From: JBFXIE01 sp050176255
GTDB taxonomy: Bacteria; Pseudomonadota; Gammaproteobacteria; Burkholderiales; Burkholderiaceae_C
Direction: 5' to 3' (one strand)
Length of the DNA stretch: 64,000 bases
NCBI RefSeq assembly: GCF_050176255.1
Contig: NZ_JBFXIE010000013.1
In this document: positions 16,042 to 24,697 of the stretch, piece by piece
How positions within the stretch are numbered: the first letter of the stretch is position 1
How the letters are laid out: each line of letters opens with the position of its first letter
Made by a program: the position numbers and the translations under genes
The notes under the pieces: model-generated
What the model saw: the letters and a program-made list of their open reading frames with translations, nothing else
Databases searched by the model: none
Told to the model about the DNA's origin: nothing

Positions 16042-16412
16042 CAAGCGATGGATGACCGGCGGGTCTTCGCGCCAAACTGTTGGGATGACTGCTATTTGGT
16101 TGCTTTGGGCGGCAGGAACCGACCCAACGCGGAATTCCGGCAAGGTGCGTTTGAATCCTGAAAGCGGTCAATCATCGCATGCCCAACAGGAGGGTACGAC
16201 GTAGAGACGGATTGCAGCGGGAGTCGGCCCTCAAGCTGTGGTGGCCGGGTTGTCGCTCTCTGCCCAGAGCCAACAGCGCCAACGCGCAAGCAACCACAAT
16301 AGACTGAAGGCCCTACCCTGACGCAGGGCTCAACCGGGGAGACGCTGTGGTTGCCGTCCAAGCGACGGGGCTGGTGCTCTGTAAGAATGCGAAATAGCTT
16401 CTAGGAAGACAC
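16042..16412. other. 371-base intergenic region upstream of the ParA-SIR2 island
   Basis: No convincing coding sequence is visible on either strand. The stretch is of mixed base composition and must carry the promoter for the ParA-like gene. A GCTGTGGT word occurs twice (near 16238 and 16344) in related contexts. A short stem CAACC...GGTTG lies at about 16331-16353. I found no flanking direct repeat that would mark the edges of an insertion. Confidence 0.5.
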
Positions 16413-17459
16413 ATGAAAGTTTTGAGCTTCTTCAACAACAAGGGCGGCGTAGGCAAGACAACTCTGACCTGTAACCTGGCTGCGCATCTGGCACGGCAGG
16501 GGCTTCGAATTATTGTGTTGGACGTCGATCCTCAGTGCAATGCAACTATCCTGACGTTAGGGGAAGACCGAGCTGCACCTCTCTACTGGGCAGAGGAGCC
16601 CAGCGAAGAGCGTGCTCAGACTACCAACCTCTGGTCTATTCTTGAACCCATTGAGCTTGGCGAAGCAACAGTGATGTCGAATGTGGCGCCAATCCCCGCT
16701 TCCACTAATCGCTTTAGCTATGACTTGGTACCAGGACACCCGCGCGTCTCGATCATCGAGGATCGCCTGAGCCAAGCTTGGCGTGATGCTATCGGCGGTG
16801 ATGTTGGTGGATTGCGCCGTACCAATTGGGTTGTGATGCTGGCTGCTCAACTGGCTCCGCGCTACGACCTCATGATTCTCGATCTGGGTCCCAGTCTCGG
16901 CTCACTGAATCGAACTGCGCTCTTAGGGTCTGACTACTTCGTAACGCCCATGGGGGCCGATGTCTTCAGCATCTTGGGGCTACGTAACATTTCCAACTGG
17001 CTGCGCGAGTGGACCGACGCCTATTCGCGCGGCGTCGAAAATTGCGAGCGAACTAGTCCTGGAGCATCGGCGCGCTTCGGACTCGCGACGAACCTGCCAA
17101 TCCTGCACGGCTTTGCGGGTTACACAGTTCAGGCGTATATCGCCAAGTTCAAGAAAGGTGAGAAGCGGCCAACTAAGGCGTTTGAGAGAGTGACGTCCAG
17201 TTTCGCGGGCGAGATTCAGGGCAACCTCGAAGGCTTCTTTGTGCCAGGGATGACCATGGAACAGTCCCTGTTGGGAGAGGTTCCCAACATGTACAGCCTG
17301 ATTCCCTTGGCGCAAACAGCGAATGCTCCAATCATCGACTTGCGGTCGTCGGATGGCCTCGTGGGTTCCCATTACAACCAGGCCAAGCGGTACGTCGGGA
17401 TTCTTAGTGAAGTCGCCGCCGCCCTTTCTCGTAACCTCGGCTTGGAGGTGCAGAGCTGA
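16413..17459 (+). CDS. ParA-like ATPase of a ParA-SIR2 gene pair
   Basis: P-loop ATPase of the ParA/MinD class, 348 aa, longer than ordinary chromosomal ParA (about 210-260 aa). Residues 10-17 form the deviant Walker A KGGVGKTT with signature lysine K10. VLDVDPQCN (35-43) is the Walker A' segment, and MILDLGPS (154-161) carries Walker B. About 120 extra C-terminal residues (after 200) are unassigned. AGGAAG precedes the ATG by 4 bases. The gene overlaps the SIR2 gene by one base (TGATG). No ParB or partition site is visible, so plasmid partition is unlikely. Base composition is lower in GC than the surroundings, suggesting transfer. A role as sensor or regulator of the SIR2 protein is inference. 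Confidence 0.85.
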   Translation: MKVLSFFNNKGGVGKTTLTCNLAAHLARQGLRIIVLDVDPQCNATILTLGEDRAAPLYWAEEPSEERAQTTNLWSILEPIELGEATVMSNVAPIPASTNRFSYDLVPGHPRVSIIEDRLSQAWRDAIGGDVGGLRRTNWVVMLAAQLAPRYDLMILDLGPSLGSLNRTALLGSDYFVTPMGADVFSILGLRNISNWLREWTDAYSRGVENCERTSPGASARFGLATNLPILHGFAGYTVQAYIAKFKKGEKRPTKAFERVTSSFAGEIQGNLEGFFVPGMTMEQSLLGEVPNMYSLIPLAQTANAPIIDLRSSDGLVGSHYNQAKRYVGILSEVAAALSRNLGLEVQS

Positions 17460-18319
17460 TGGACTGGCCCGAATCACTAGTAGCGGAGATTGCTGAGCGC
17501 CGATGCATCATCTTTTTGGGGGCGGGCGCGTCTGCCGGGTGCGTCGACCCTGCAACAGGAAACCGCCCACCGGGTTGGGAGCAATTGTTGCGGGATGCTC
17601 TGGCGACAGTGCGAGATCCAGACATCAACCCGCTTGTGGAGGCCATGCTGACTAAGGAGCAGTACCTGGACGCAGCGGAGGTGGTTTTCTCTCGTATAGA
17701 GCCGGCAGACGCACGGAACTTTTTCCGCAGCCGTTTCTACACTCCTCACTATGAGAAGTCCGAGATTCATGAGCTGGTCTTGGAGCTGGACCCGAAAATC
17801 GTCATCACTACGAACTACGACGAGATTTATGACGACTACTGCGCTGGCGGCGCAGCTCGCGATGGCTACAGCGTGCGGCGGTACTACGAAGACAACGTGC
17901 TCGACGAAATCCGATCAACGGCACGCCTTGTTTTAAAGGCTCATGGGTGTATCACTGACACGAGCAGGATGGTGCTCACCCGGTCACAGTATTTCCACGC
18001 TAGAGCCAAGCACCAAGGCTTCTTCTCGATCCTTGAGAGCTTGTTCTTAGTCAACACGCTGCTCTTTGTCGGCTATGGCCTTGCTGATCCAGACATTTCA
18101 CTGGTGTTGGAATCAGCGCAGCTTTCAATGCCGTCTAGACACCCGCATTACGCGCTCATGGCGTCGGGCCGCCACGAGGCTGTGACCAAGTCAATGCGAG
18201 ACACCTACAACGTGCGCATCCTTGATTACGACGCACCGGGCGGTGATCACTCGCAGGCGCTAGTGGCTCTGCGAGAGCTTAGGGACTTGGTGAACTCGTA
18301 TCGGGCGACGTACACGTAG
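17459..18319 (+). CDS. SIR2-like NAD-binding domain protein of a ParA-SIR2 gene pair
   Basis: 286-aa protein made almost entirely of a SIR2-like domain. The nucleotide loop FLGAGAS is at 19-25, TTNYD at 117-121, the catalytic-type histidine in LKAHG (H162) and VGYGLADPDI at 204-213. These match the SIR2_2-type domains found in anti-phage NADases (for example ThsA, DSR, SIR2-HerA) rather than protein deacetylases: the zinc cysteines of sirtuins are absent. The start ATG overlaps the ParA-like stop by one base, so the pair is translationally coupled. There is no membrane segment or extra domain, so the partner ATPase would have to supply sensing. NAD depletion as its activity is inference. Confidence 0.85.
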   Translation: MDWPESLVAEIAERRCIIFLGAGASAGCVDPATGNRPPGWEQLLRDALATVRDPDINPLVEAMLTKEQYLDAAEVVFSRIEPADARNFFRSRFYTPHYEKSEIHELVLELDPKIVITTNYDEIYDDYCAGGAARDGYSVRRYYEDNVLDEIRSTARLVLKAHGCITDTSRMVLTRSQYFHARAKHQGFFSILESLFLVNTLLFVGYGLADPDISLVLESAQLSMPSRHPHYALMASGRHEAVTKSMRDTYNVRILDYDAPGGDHSQALVALRELRDLVNSYRATYT

Positions 18320-18392
18320 AGTGCAATGTGCGCCGCTCCATAGCAGTCGCTTGCTAAGGACTGTTACTGGCCGAAAACGGAAGCCCTGCCGG

Positions 18393-19112
18393 TCACAGTG
18401 GGTTCCACGCGCTGCTGCCAGGCGCCCAAGTCTCTTCAGAGGGCGGAAATAACACCCCTTCGGTTCCCTCCACCCACGCCGGCAGCTTGTGCATCACGCT
18501 GTGCAGCAGGGGGCTGGCCTGCCACTGTGCCAGCCAGGCCTGCAGACGGGGCCAGTGCTGCCGACTCCACCAGTCGGCGTCAATGCCGGCGAACTGACGC
18601 ACAAACGGGGCTATCGCCATGTCGGCCAGAGCCGCATGGGTGCCAAACAGGTGTGGGTGTTTGGCCAGGCGCGCCTCCAACCCCTGCAACCAGGCCGAGG
18701 CCTGGGCGCGCTCGGCCTCGGGGTTGGCTTGCGGGTAGCGGTTGGGGTATTTGCAGCGGTCCAGCGCGTGTTTGAAGGGGCCGTCGCACTGGGCAATCAG
18801 CACCCGCATGTCGGCCTGCGTGCCGTGGCTGGGGCGCAGCCAGCCGCCGGGGTCGTGCCGCGCCAAGGCCCACAGCATGATGTCCAGGCTGTGCTCCAGC
18901 ACTTGCACAGGCGCGCCATCAGATGTGGGCGGCAGCACCAGCACGGGCACCGTGCCTTTGGGCGATGTCTGCAGAAGGCTGGGCGGCTTGCTTTTCAGCA
19001 CCACCTCCCGCAGCTCGCACGCCTGGCCGCTGATGGCCAGCGCCAGCCGCGCCCGGATGGCATAGGGGCAGCGGCGAAACGAGTACAGAACGGGCAGGGC
19101 GCAGGTGCTCAC
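18393..19112 (-). CDS. Glutathione S-transferase family protein
   Basis: 239-aa protein with an N-terminal thioredoxin-like domain beginning LYSFRRCPYAIRARLAL; the CPYA motif is that of Cys-type or glutaredoxin-like transferases. GTVPVLVL is the cis-Pro segment. The C-terminal helical domain runs from about residue 95. The substrate is unknown. A GTG start at 19112 lies 8 bases after the argA stop, so it is the second gene of an argA-GST unit on the minus strand. Confidence 0.85.
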   Translation of the reverse strand: MSTCALPVLYSFRRCPYAIRARLALAISGQACELREVVLKSKPPSLLQTSPKGTVPVLVLPPTSDGAPVQVLEHSLDIMLWALARHDPGGWLRPSHGTQADMRVLIAQCDGPFKHALDRCKYPNRYPQANPEAERAQASAWLQGLEARLAKHPHLFGTHAALADMAIAPFVRQFAGIDADWWSRQHWPRLQAWLAQWQASPLLHSVMHKLPAWVEGTEGVLFPPSEETWAPGSSAWNPL

Positions 19113-19120
19113 GCGATGGG

Positions 19121-20467
19121 TCAGAGTTTTTTGACCAGTACCTGGCTCTTGCGATCCCAGTTGTACTTACGTTTGCGCGCATCGGGCAGCCAGTCAGGGT
19201 CCACGGGCGAGAAGCCGCGCTTGATGAACCAGTGCATGGTGCGTGTGGTCAGCACGAAGATGCTGCTCAGCCCCAGCATGCGTGCGCGCTGCTCGATGCG
19301 TTTGAGCAGCTTCTCGCCGTCGCCCGTGCCCTGGCTTTTGGGCGACACCGTGACGGCGGCCATCTCGGCCGTGTTGGCCTCAGGGTAGGGGTAGAAGGCG
19401 GCGCAGCCAAAGATCACGCCGTCGTGCTCGATCACGGTGTAGGCGGCAATGTCGCGCTCGATCTCGGTGCGGTCGCGCTTGACCAGCGTGCCATCTTTCT
19501 CAAACGGTTCAATGAGCTGGATGATGCCGCCCACGTCGTCGATGGTGGCTTCGCGCAGCTCTTCCAGCTTTTCATCGACCAGCATGGTGCCGATGCCGTC
19601 GTGCACATAAATTTCCAGCAGCAGCGCGCCGTCCACCGCGAAGGGCAGGATGTGGCTGCGGTCCACGCCGTGCTCGCAGGCGTTGACGCAGTGCTGCAGG
19701 TAAAAGCCCACATCGGTGGGCTGCTGCGCGGGCGGCAGGCGGGCCAGCAGCTGGCGCGCTGCGGCCAGGGGCAGTTCGGTGTCGATGGGGTTGTCCTCGC
19801 CCTCGGGCTCCAGGGGCTTGATGCGGATGCCCGGCACTTCGGTGAGGAACAGCAGCTTGTCGGCACGCAGCTCGCAGGCCACGCGCGTGGCCACCTCTTC
19901 CATGGTCAGGTTGAAGGCTTCGCCCGTGGGCGAGAAGCCAAAGGGCGAGATCAGCACCATGGCTTCGGAATCCAGCGTGCGGCGAATGCCCTCGACGTCC
20001 ACCTTGCGCACCAGGCCCGAGTGCTGGAAGTCCACCCCATCCACAATGCCCACCGGCCGCGCCGTGAGAAAGTTGCCCGAGATCACCCGCACGCGCGCAC
20101 CTGCCATGGGCGTGTTGGGCAGGCCCTGGCTGAAGGCGGCCTCGATCTCGTAGCGCAGCTGGCCCGCGGCTTCCTGCGCGCAGTCCAGCGCGACCGAATC
20201 CGTCACGCGGATGCCGTGCGAGTAGCGCGGCTCATGGCCCTTGGCGCGCAGCTGTTCATTGACCTGTGGGCGAAAGCCGTGCACCAGCACGATCTTGACG
20301 CCCATGGCCTGGATCAGCGCCAGGTCTTGCACGATGCTTTGCAGTTTGCCGGCGGCAATGGCCTCGCCCGTCAGCGCCACCACAAAGGTCTGGTGCCGGA
20401 ACTTGTGGATGTACGGCGCCACGGAGCGAAACCAGGGCACAAAGGTGAAGTTGAAAACCGTGGACAT
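19121..20467 (-). CDS. argA: Amino-acid N-acetyltransferase (N-acetylglutamate synthase)
   Basis: First enzyme of arginine synthesis, acetylating glutamate (448 aa). The N-terminal amino-acid-kinase domain (about 20-290) includes FVVALTGEAIAAGKL, KIVLVHGFRPQVNEQL and VRVISGNFLTARPVG, and in this enzyme class binds the feedback inhibitor arginine. The C-terminal GNAT domain (about 300-448) has AAVTVSPKSQGTGDGEKLL as the acetyl-CoA loop and TMHWFIKRGF at the end. The ATG at 20467 (MSTVFNFTFVPWFRSVAPYI) is the family start; an ATG at 20509 would add 14 residues. It is followed at once by the GST gene. Confidence 0.95.
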   Translation of the reverse strand: MSTVFNFTFVPWFRSVAPYIHKFRHQTFVVALTGEAIAAGKLQSIVQDLALIQAMGVKIVLVHGFRPQVNEQLRAKGHEPRYSHGIRVTDSVALDCAQEAAGQLRYEIEAAFSQGLPNTPMAGARVRVISGNFLTARPVGIVDGVDFQHSGLVRKVDVEGIRRTLDSEAMVLISPFGFSPTGEAFNLTMEEVATRVACELRADKLLFLTEVPGIRIKPLEPEGEDNPIDTELPLAAARQLLARLPPAQQPTDVGFYLQHCVNACEHGVDRSHILPFAVDGALLLEIYVHDGIGTMLVDEKLEELREATIDDVGGIIQLIEPFEKDGTLVKRDRTEIERDIAAYTVIEHDGVIFGCAAFYPYPEANTAEMAAVTVSPKSQGTGDGEKLLKRIEQRARMLGLSSIFVLTTRTMHWFIKRGFSPVDPDWLPDARKRKYNWDRKSQVLVKKL

Positions 20468-20906
20468 GGGCAGCGGCAGGCAGTGAGGCAGATGGAAAAA
20501 ACGGGCCACAAGAACACGCGGGCCGCACCCGTTGCGTTGCCGGAGGACGCAAGGCGGCGCATGGGGCGGGCCAGCGCGGGTGCGCGCAGTGTAGCGGCAG
20601 TGCCTGCGGCCCGGGGCATGGCAGGGCAGGTTGATTGTTCACTCAAAAATGGCTTTCTTGCCATATCAGATGTGCGCTGATAGCTATGCTTTGAGGAGCA
20701 TCTGATTGGAGGGCCGGTTGTGTTCGGGCCGCACCATAGGCTGTAGGCCGGGCTGCATGCCGGTTGTGCCAGCCGAGCTTGTTTTCACCTGGCGCGTCGC
20801 ATGGGCGTCACATCGGCCACCCGGCTTGGGGGCGTTTGCGCCTGCGGTTTGGCGTAACCCAGGTTTTTCGTGTCAATATGCAACGCGTTGCCTATATTGA
20901 AAATCG
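20468..20906. other. 439-base intergenic region between argA and the first diguanylate cyclase gene
   Basis: The two flanking genes are divergent, so both promoters lie here. No gene is supported. A partial copy of the dispersed repeat, TGCGCTGATAGCTATGC, is at about 20672-20690. The argA-proximal part is GC-rich with repeated GCGC words; the last 60 bases before 20907 are AT-richer (TTTTTCGTGTCAATATGC) and may hold the cyclase promoter. No arginine operator could be identified by eye. Confidence 0.5.
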
Positions 20907-22829
20907 ATGTCCATCCACCACGCCATGCCCGCCGCGTCGGCCCCCGGGACTGCGCCCGGGCCCGGCTCTGCGCCCTCGCTGCCCAGGCGCACGCTAGCCG
21001 GGCGGTGGCTGGCATGGCTGATCGTGCTGGTGTGTGCCGTGGCCATTGCAGGTTTGTGGCTTACCACTTTGCAGCGCATCCGCTTTGAGCGCGAGCAGGC
21101 GGTCACTGCGGCGCAGCAGGCCAATTCCAACCTGGCGATCGCCTTTGAGCAGCAGGTGTTTCGCACACTGAAGGCGGCCGAGCAGGTGGCGGCCTTCGTG
21201 CGCCAGCAGTATCTGCACCATGGGGCCGCGCTGGACTTGCGCCAGTGGACCCGGCATGACGTGCTGCGCGAGTCGATGTTCAACATCATCAGCGTGGTGG
21301 ATGCCGGCGGCGCCATCGTCGCCAGCAGCTTGCCGTTTGGGGCGGTGAACTATGCCGACCGGGCCTTTTTTCAGGCGCAGCAAGGCGCTACCGTTGACAC
21401 GCTGTTCGTCAGTCCGCCCGTGCTGGGCCGCGTGACGGGGCGCTGGCAGATGCCGATGTCCATGCGCATCACCCTGCCAGGTGGTGGCTTTGGTGGCGTG
21501 GTGGTGCTGTCGGTCGATCCGGTGAGCTTCACCGACTTCTATCGCCATGCCGACATCGGCACACTGGGCCTGCTGGAGCTGACGGGCGCCGACGGCATCG
21601 TGCGTGGCCGCAAGTCCGGCAGTCAGACTCAATTTGGTCTGGACGCCCAGCCTTTGCCCTGGTTTCAGCGCTGGGCCGACGCGCCGGAGGGCGCATTGGT
21701 GGACGCAGGTCAGGCATTGGATGGCGTGGCGCGCATCGTCAGCTACCGCGCGGTGGAGGGCTATCCGCTGCTGGTGACTGTGGGCACTGCCTACGACGAT
21801 GCCCTTGCACCGGTGCTGCAGCGGCGCAGTATTTATCTGGTGACTTCTGCCGGCGCCAGCCTGGCGCTGCTGGGCTTGGCATGGGGGCTGATCGCCGTGC
21901 TGGCGCGTCAGCGTGCCGTGGCCGATGCGCTGCGTGCCAGCGAGGCGCTGTACAGCGCCACCTTTCACCAGGCGGCCATGGGTATTGCTCACGTTGCGCC
22001 GGACGGGCGCATCCTGCGCGCCAATGACAAGTTCTGCCACATGCTGGGCTATGACGCCGATGCGCTGCGCCAGCGCACCATGCATGAGCTGGCGCCGGCA
22101 GAGCGGTGCGACGTCGTGCGCCAGTTTTTGGCGCAGCAATGGTCATCGCAAGACGTGCACCATGCGCCCGAGGTCGAAACAAGCTATCGCTGCAAGGACG
22201 GGTCTGAGCTATGGGTGAGCGAGGCGCTCAGCGTGGTGCGCGATGCGCAGGGGCAGCCGGCATTCCTGCTGGTCGTGGTGCAGGACATCACCAGCCGCAA
22301 GGAACTGCAGGCGCGGCTGTCGCATGACGCGTTGCACGATGCCCTGACGGGCCTGCCCAATCGGGTGATGTTTCATGACCGGCTGTCGCAGGTGCTGGAC
22401 TCTTCGCGCCGCCACGGCCGGGGCGCGGCCGTGCTGTTTCTGGATCTGGATGGCTTCAAGGAAGTCAACGACAGCCTGGGTCATGCGGCAGGCGACGCCT
22501 TGCTCGGACAGGTGGCCTCGCGCCTTCAGGGCTGCGTGCGGGCCGAGGACACCGTGGCGCGTTTTGGCGGCGATGAGTTCGGCATTGTGCTGGCCGCGGC
22601 AGCCCAGGCAAGCGATTGCGAGACCGTGGCCCACAAGATTGTGAAGTCGCTGGCCACGCCTTTTGATTTGCAGGGCGCCCGGGTGGGCTTATCGGCCAGC
22701 GTGGGCGCCGCGCTGTATCCGCAGCATGGCGACGATGCCGACACCTTGCTGACCCGCGCCGACCAGGCCATGTACGTTGCCAAAGGCCACGGCAAGAACT
22801 GCTTCAGCTGGTGGAGGCCCCTGCCGTGA
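20907..22829 (+). CDS. Membrane-bound PAS-GGDEF diguanylate cyclase
   Basis: 640-aa inner-membrane sensor predicted to make cyclic-di-GMP from two GTP. Membrane segment 1 is at about 34-55; a periplasmic sensing domain (Cache-like, about 60-300) follows; segment 2 is at about 310-330; a PAS domain spans about 345-460; and the GGDEF domain runs from 470. The active site GGDEF at 554-558 is intact. RAED at 545-548 fits the product-inhibition I-site (RxxD five residues upstream), so feedback control is likely. No EAL domain is present. The start is taken as the first ATG giving the N-terminal tail; ribosome binding is weak. It converges with arsC, with 22 bases between stops. Confidence 0.9.
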   Translation: MSIHHAMPAASAPGTAPGPGSAPSLPRRTLAGRWLAWLIVLVCAVAIAGLWLTTLQRIRFEREQAVTAAQQANSNLAIAFEQQVFRTLKAAEQVAAFVRQQYLHHGAALDLRQWTRHDVLRESMFNIISVVDAGGAIVASSLPFGAVNYADRAFFQAQQGATVDTLFVSPPVLGRVTGRWQMPMSMRITLPGGGFGGVVVLSVDPVSFTDFYRHADIGTLGLLELTGADGIVRGRKSGSQTQFGLDAQPLPWFQRWADAPEGALVDAGQALDGVARIVSYRAVEGYPLLVTVGTAYDDALAPVLQRRSIYLVTSAGASLALLGLAWGLIAVLARQRAVADALRASEALYSATFHQAAMGIAHVAPDGRILRANDKFCHMLGYDADALRQRTMHELAPAERCDVVRQFLAQQWSSQDVHHAPEVETSYRCKDGSELWVSEALSVVRDAQGQPAFLLVVVQDITSRKELQARLSHDALHDALTGLPNRVMFHDRLSQVLDSSRRHGRGAAVLFLDLDGFKEVNDSLGHAAGDALLGQVASRLQGCVRAEDTVARFGGDEFGIVLAAAAQASDCETVAHKIVKSLATPFDLQGARVGLSASVGAALYPQHGDDADTLLTRADQAMYVAKGHGKNCFSWWRPLP

Positions 22830-22851
22830 ACCGCCCGGCGCGTGCGCGCCA

Positions 22852-23352
22852 TCAGAGTGCGGCCAGTTCGCGTGCCGAGGTCTGCAGCAGGGCTTTGCCC
22901 AGCTTTTCGGCGGGCAGGGCGATCAGCAATTCCAGGCGGCGGTGCAGCAGGTGCATCGTCTGGCGGAAGGCCTCCAGGCGGTGGGCATCGTCGATCCTGC
23001 TGCCAACCGGGTCTGCATAGCCCCAGTGCGCCGTTGCGGGATGCCCTGGCCAGACCGGACAGGCCTCGCCGGCGGTGTCGTCGCACAAGGTGATGACCAG
23101 ATCCATGTGAGGCGCGTCCGGCGCGGAAAACTCCTGCCAGCCTTTGCTGCGCAGTCCCTCGGTGGAAATGCCCGCATGCTGCAGCACTTGCAGGGCCATC
23201 GGGTGGATTTCTGCGCGCGGGCTGCTGCCGGCGGAATAGGCTTTGAAGCGACCCGCTCCCATGTCGTTGAGCAAGGCTTCTGCGAGGATGCTGCGCGCCG
23301 AGTTGTAGTTGCACAAAAACAGTACGTTCAGGGGAGCGTGTGGCGCGGTCAT
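22852..23352 (-). CDS. arsC: Arsenate reductase, thioredoxin-coupled type
   Basis: 166-aa protein of the low-molecular-weight phosphatase fold that reduces arsenate. The P-loop CNYNSARS (CX5RS) lies near residue 15. The second segment LCDDTAGEACPVWPG carries the two further cysteines of the thioredoxin-linked ArsC mechanism and distinguishes it from true tyrosine phosphatases. WGYADPVG is the Asp general-acid loop. The ATG at 23352 gives MTAPHAPLNVLFLCNYNS; a longer reading frame upstream adds 43 residues without homology. No arsR or arsenite pump gene is beside it. Confidence 0.85.
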   Translation of the reverse strand: MTAPHAPLNVLFLCNYNSARSILAEALLNDMGAGRFKAYSAGSSPRAEIHPMALQVLQHAGISTEGLRSKGWQEFSAPDAPHMDLVITLCDDTAGEACPVWPGHPATAHWGYADPVGSRIDDAHRLEAFRQTMHLLHRRLELLIALPAEKLGKALLQTSARELAAL

Positions 23353-23610
23353 GGCTTTGCAGTGGAGTGGAAAAGGTGGGCGAAAGAGCCGTGAATGTAT
23401 GCGCATAAACCGCATGCGCGTCGGAATCGTCGCGAGAATCGTCGTGAAAGCCAGGCGGGCTGGCGCCCTGTGAGCGGGCATGCCCCTGGGGCGTAGGACT
23501 CCAGGTGATTGACCTCATGGACATATTGTTAAATTCAGGTCTTTCGTAATCGCGAAGTCCCGTACGGGGGCTTTTAACGGCCCGCGAGGGCATTCATCCA
23601 AGGAGAGTTC

Positions 23611-24585
23611 ATGTTCCGCAGATCTATTTTGGCCACTGGCGCTGTGCTGGCCCTGGCAGCAACTGCACCCGCGCTGGCCCTGGCCAAGGATGCCTGGCCC
23701 GTCAAGACCATTACCCTGGTGCAACCGTACTCGCCCGGCGGCACCAGCGACCTGCTGGCGCGCATCATCGCCAACGAGCTGGAAAAGCGCATCGAAGCCA
23801 ACGTGATCGTCGAGAGCAAGGCCGGCGCCAACGGCAACATTGCCACCGCCTACGTCAGCCGCGCCAAGCCCGACGGCGGCACCTTTCTGGTGGGCTCCAG
23901 CAGCCCGGTGGTGATCTCGCCCACGCTGTACAAGAACGTGCCTTACGACCCGGTCAAGGACCTCACCCCCATCACCCCCATCGCCAAGGCGCCGTTCCTG
24001 CTGGTGACCGGCGCCAATTCGGGCATCAACTCGATGGATGAGCTGCTCAAGCTCATCAAGGCCGACAAGGTCAATTTCGGTTCGGCCGGTGCGGGCTCGC
24101 CCCAGCACATCATGGTGGAAATGCTGCACCTGCAGGCCAAGGCCAAGACCATGCATGTGCCCTACAAGGGGTCGGCCCCACTGATCCTGGCGGTGATGTC
24201 CAACGAGGTGCAGTACGCCATCGACAACCCCGTGCCGCTCAAGCCGCAGATCGACGGCGGCAAGATCAAGGCGCTGGCCATCACCAGCAAGACGGCATCG
24301 CCCAAGTTCCCGGGCGTCAAGCCGCTGGCCGAGCAGGGCTTTCCGGGCTTTGACGTGGAGCCCTGGTACGGCATGATCGGCTCGAAGGGCCTGCCCAAGA
24401 ACCTGGCCGAGCGCATGAACAAATATGTGCAGGACATCCTGGCGCAGGACAACGTCAAGCAGAAAATCTCCGAGCTGGGCGCCGAGGCCTACGGCCTGAG
24501 CACGGCCGACTTTGCCAAGCTGATCGCTGCCGACATCCAGAAGTGGGGCGCAGCCGTCAAGGCGTCGGGCGCCACGGCAGACTGA
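23611..24585 (+). CDS. Bug-family tripartite tricarboxylate transporter receptor
   Basis: Periplasmic solute-binding protein of the Bug/TctC family (324 aa), greatly expanded in Comamonadaceae and relatives. Signal peptide MFRRSILATGAVLALAATAP is followed by WPVKTITLVQPYSPGGTSDLLARI, the family start that binds the ligand carboxylate through main-chain loops. Further blocks are GAGSPQHIMVEM and VPYKGSAPLILAVM. A good AAGGAGAG ribosome-binding site precedes the ATG. No TctA/TctB membrane genes are adjacent, so it is an orphan receptor and the ligand is unknown. It ends at a strong terminator. Confidence 0.92.
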   Translation: MFRRSILATGAVLALAATAPALALAKDAWPVKTITLVQPYSPGGTSDLLARIIANELEKRIEANVIVESKAGANGNIATAYVSRAKPDGGTFLVGSSSPVVISPTLYKNVPYDPVKDLTPITPIAKAPFLLVTGANSGINSMDELLKLIKADKVNFGSAGAGSPQHIMVEMLHLQAKAKTMHVPYKGSAPLILAVMSNEVQYAIDNPVPLKPQIDGGKIKALAITSKTASPKFPGVKPLAEQGFPGFDVEPWYGMIGSKGLPKNLAERMNKYVQDILAQDNVKQKISELGAEAYGLSTADFAKLIAADIQKWGAAVKASGATAD

Positions 24586-24605
24586 CGCGCTGCTGCCTGA
24601 CCGCG

Positions 24606-24637
24606 AAAGGCCGTGAATATCATTCACGGCCTTTTTT
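24606..24637 (+). terminator. Intrinsic terminator after the Bug receptor gene
   Basis: AAAGGCCGTGAAT (24606-24618), loop ATC, ATTCACGGCCTTT (24622-24634) with the T tract running to 24637: a 13-bp perfect stem. Confidence 0.92.
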
Positions 24638-24647
24638 GCCTCCAGCC

Positions 24648-24686
24648 CTTGTATATCAAGCGCTAGAAGCTATCAATAAATGAGTG
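24648..24686. repeat. Dispersed repeat copy between Bug receptor and methyltransferase genes
   Basis: CTTGTATATCAAGCGCTAG is followed by AAGCTATCAATAAATGAGTG. The CTTG-TATAT-CAAG palindrome plus AGCGCTAGAAGCTAT forms the right half of the repeat. It is nearly identical to the cysW-cysA junction copy at 14245. Confidence 0.55.
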
Positions 24687-24697
24687 ACTGCAGCGGG

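Noticed and set aside
16413..17459. Plasmid partition gene
   Set aside because: No ParB gene or partition-site repeats nearby; the partner gene is a SIR2 protein and the flanks are chromosomal.
22852..23481. Longer form of the arsenate reductase gene
   Set aside because: The extra 43 N-terminal residues have no homology style and cover a likely promoter; the ATG at 23352 starts the conserved fold.
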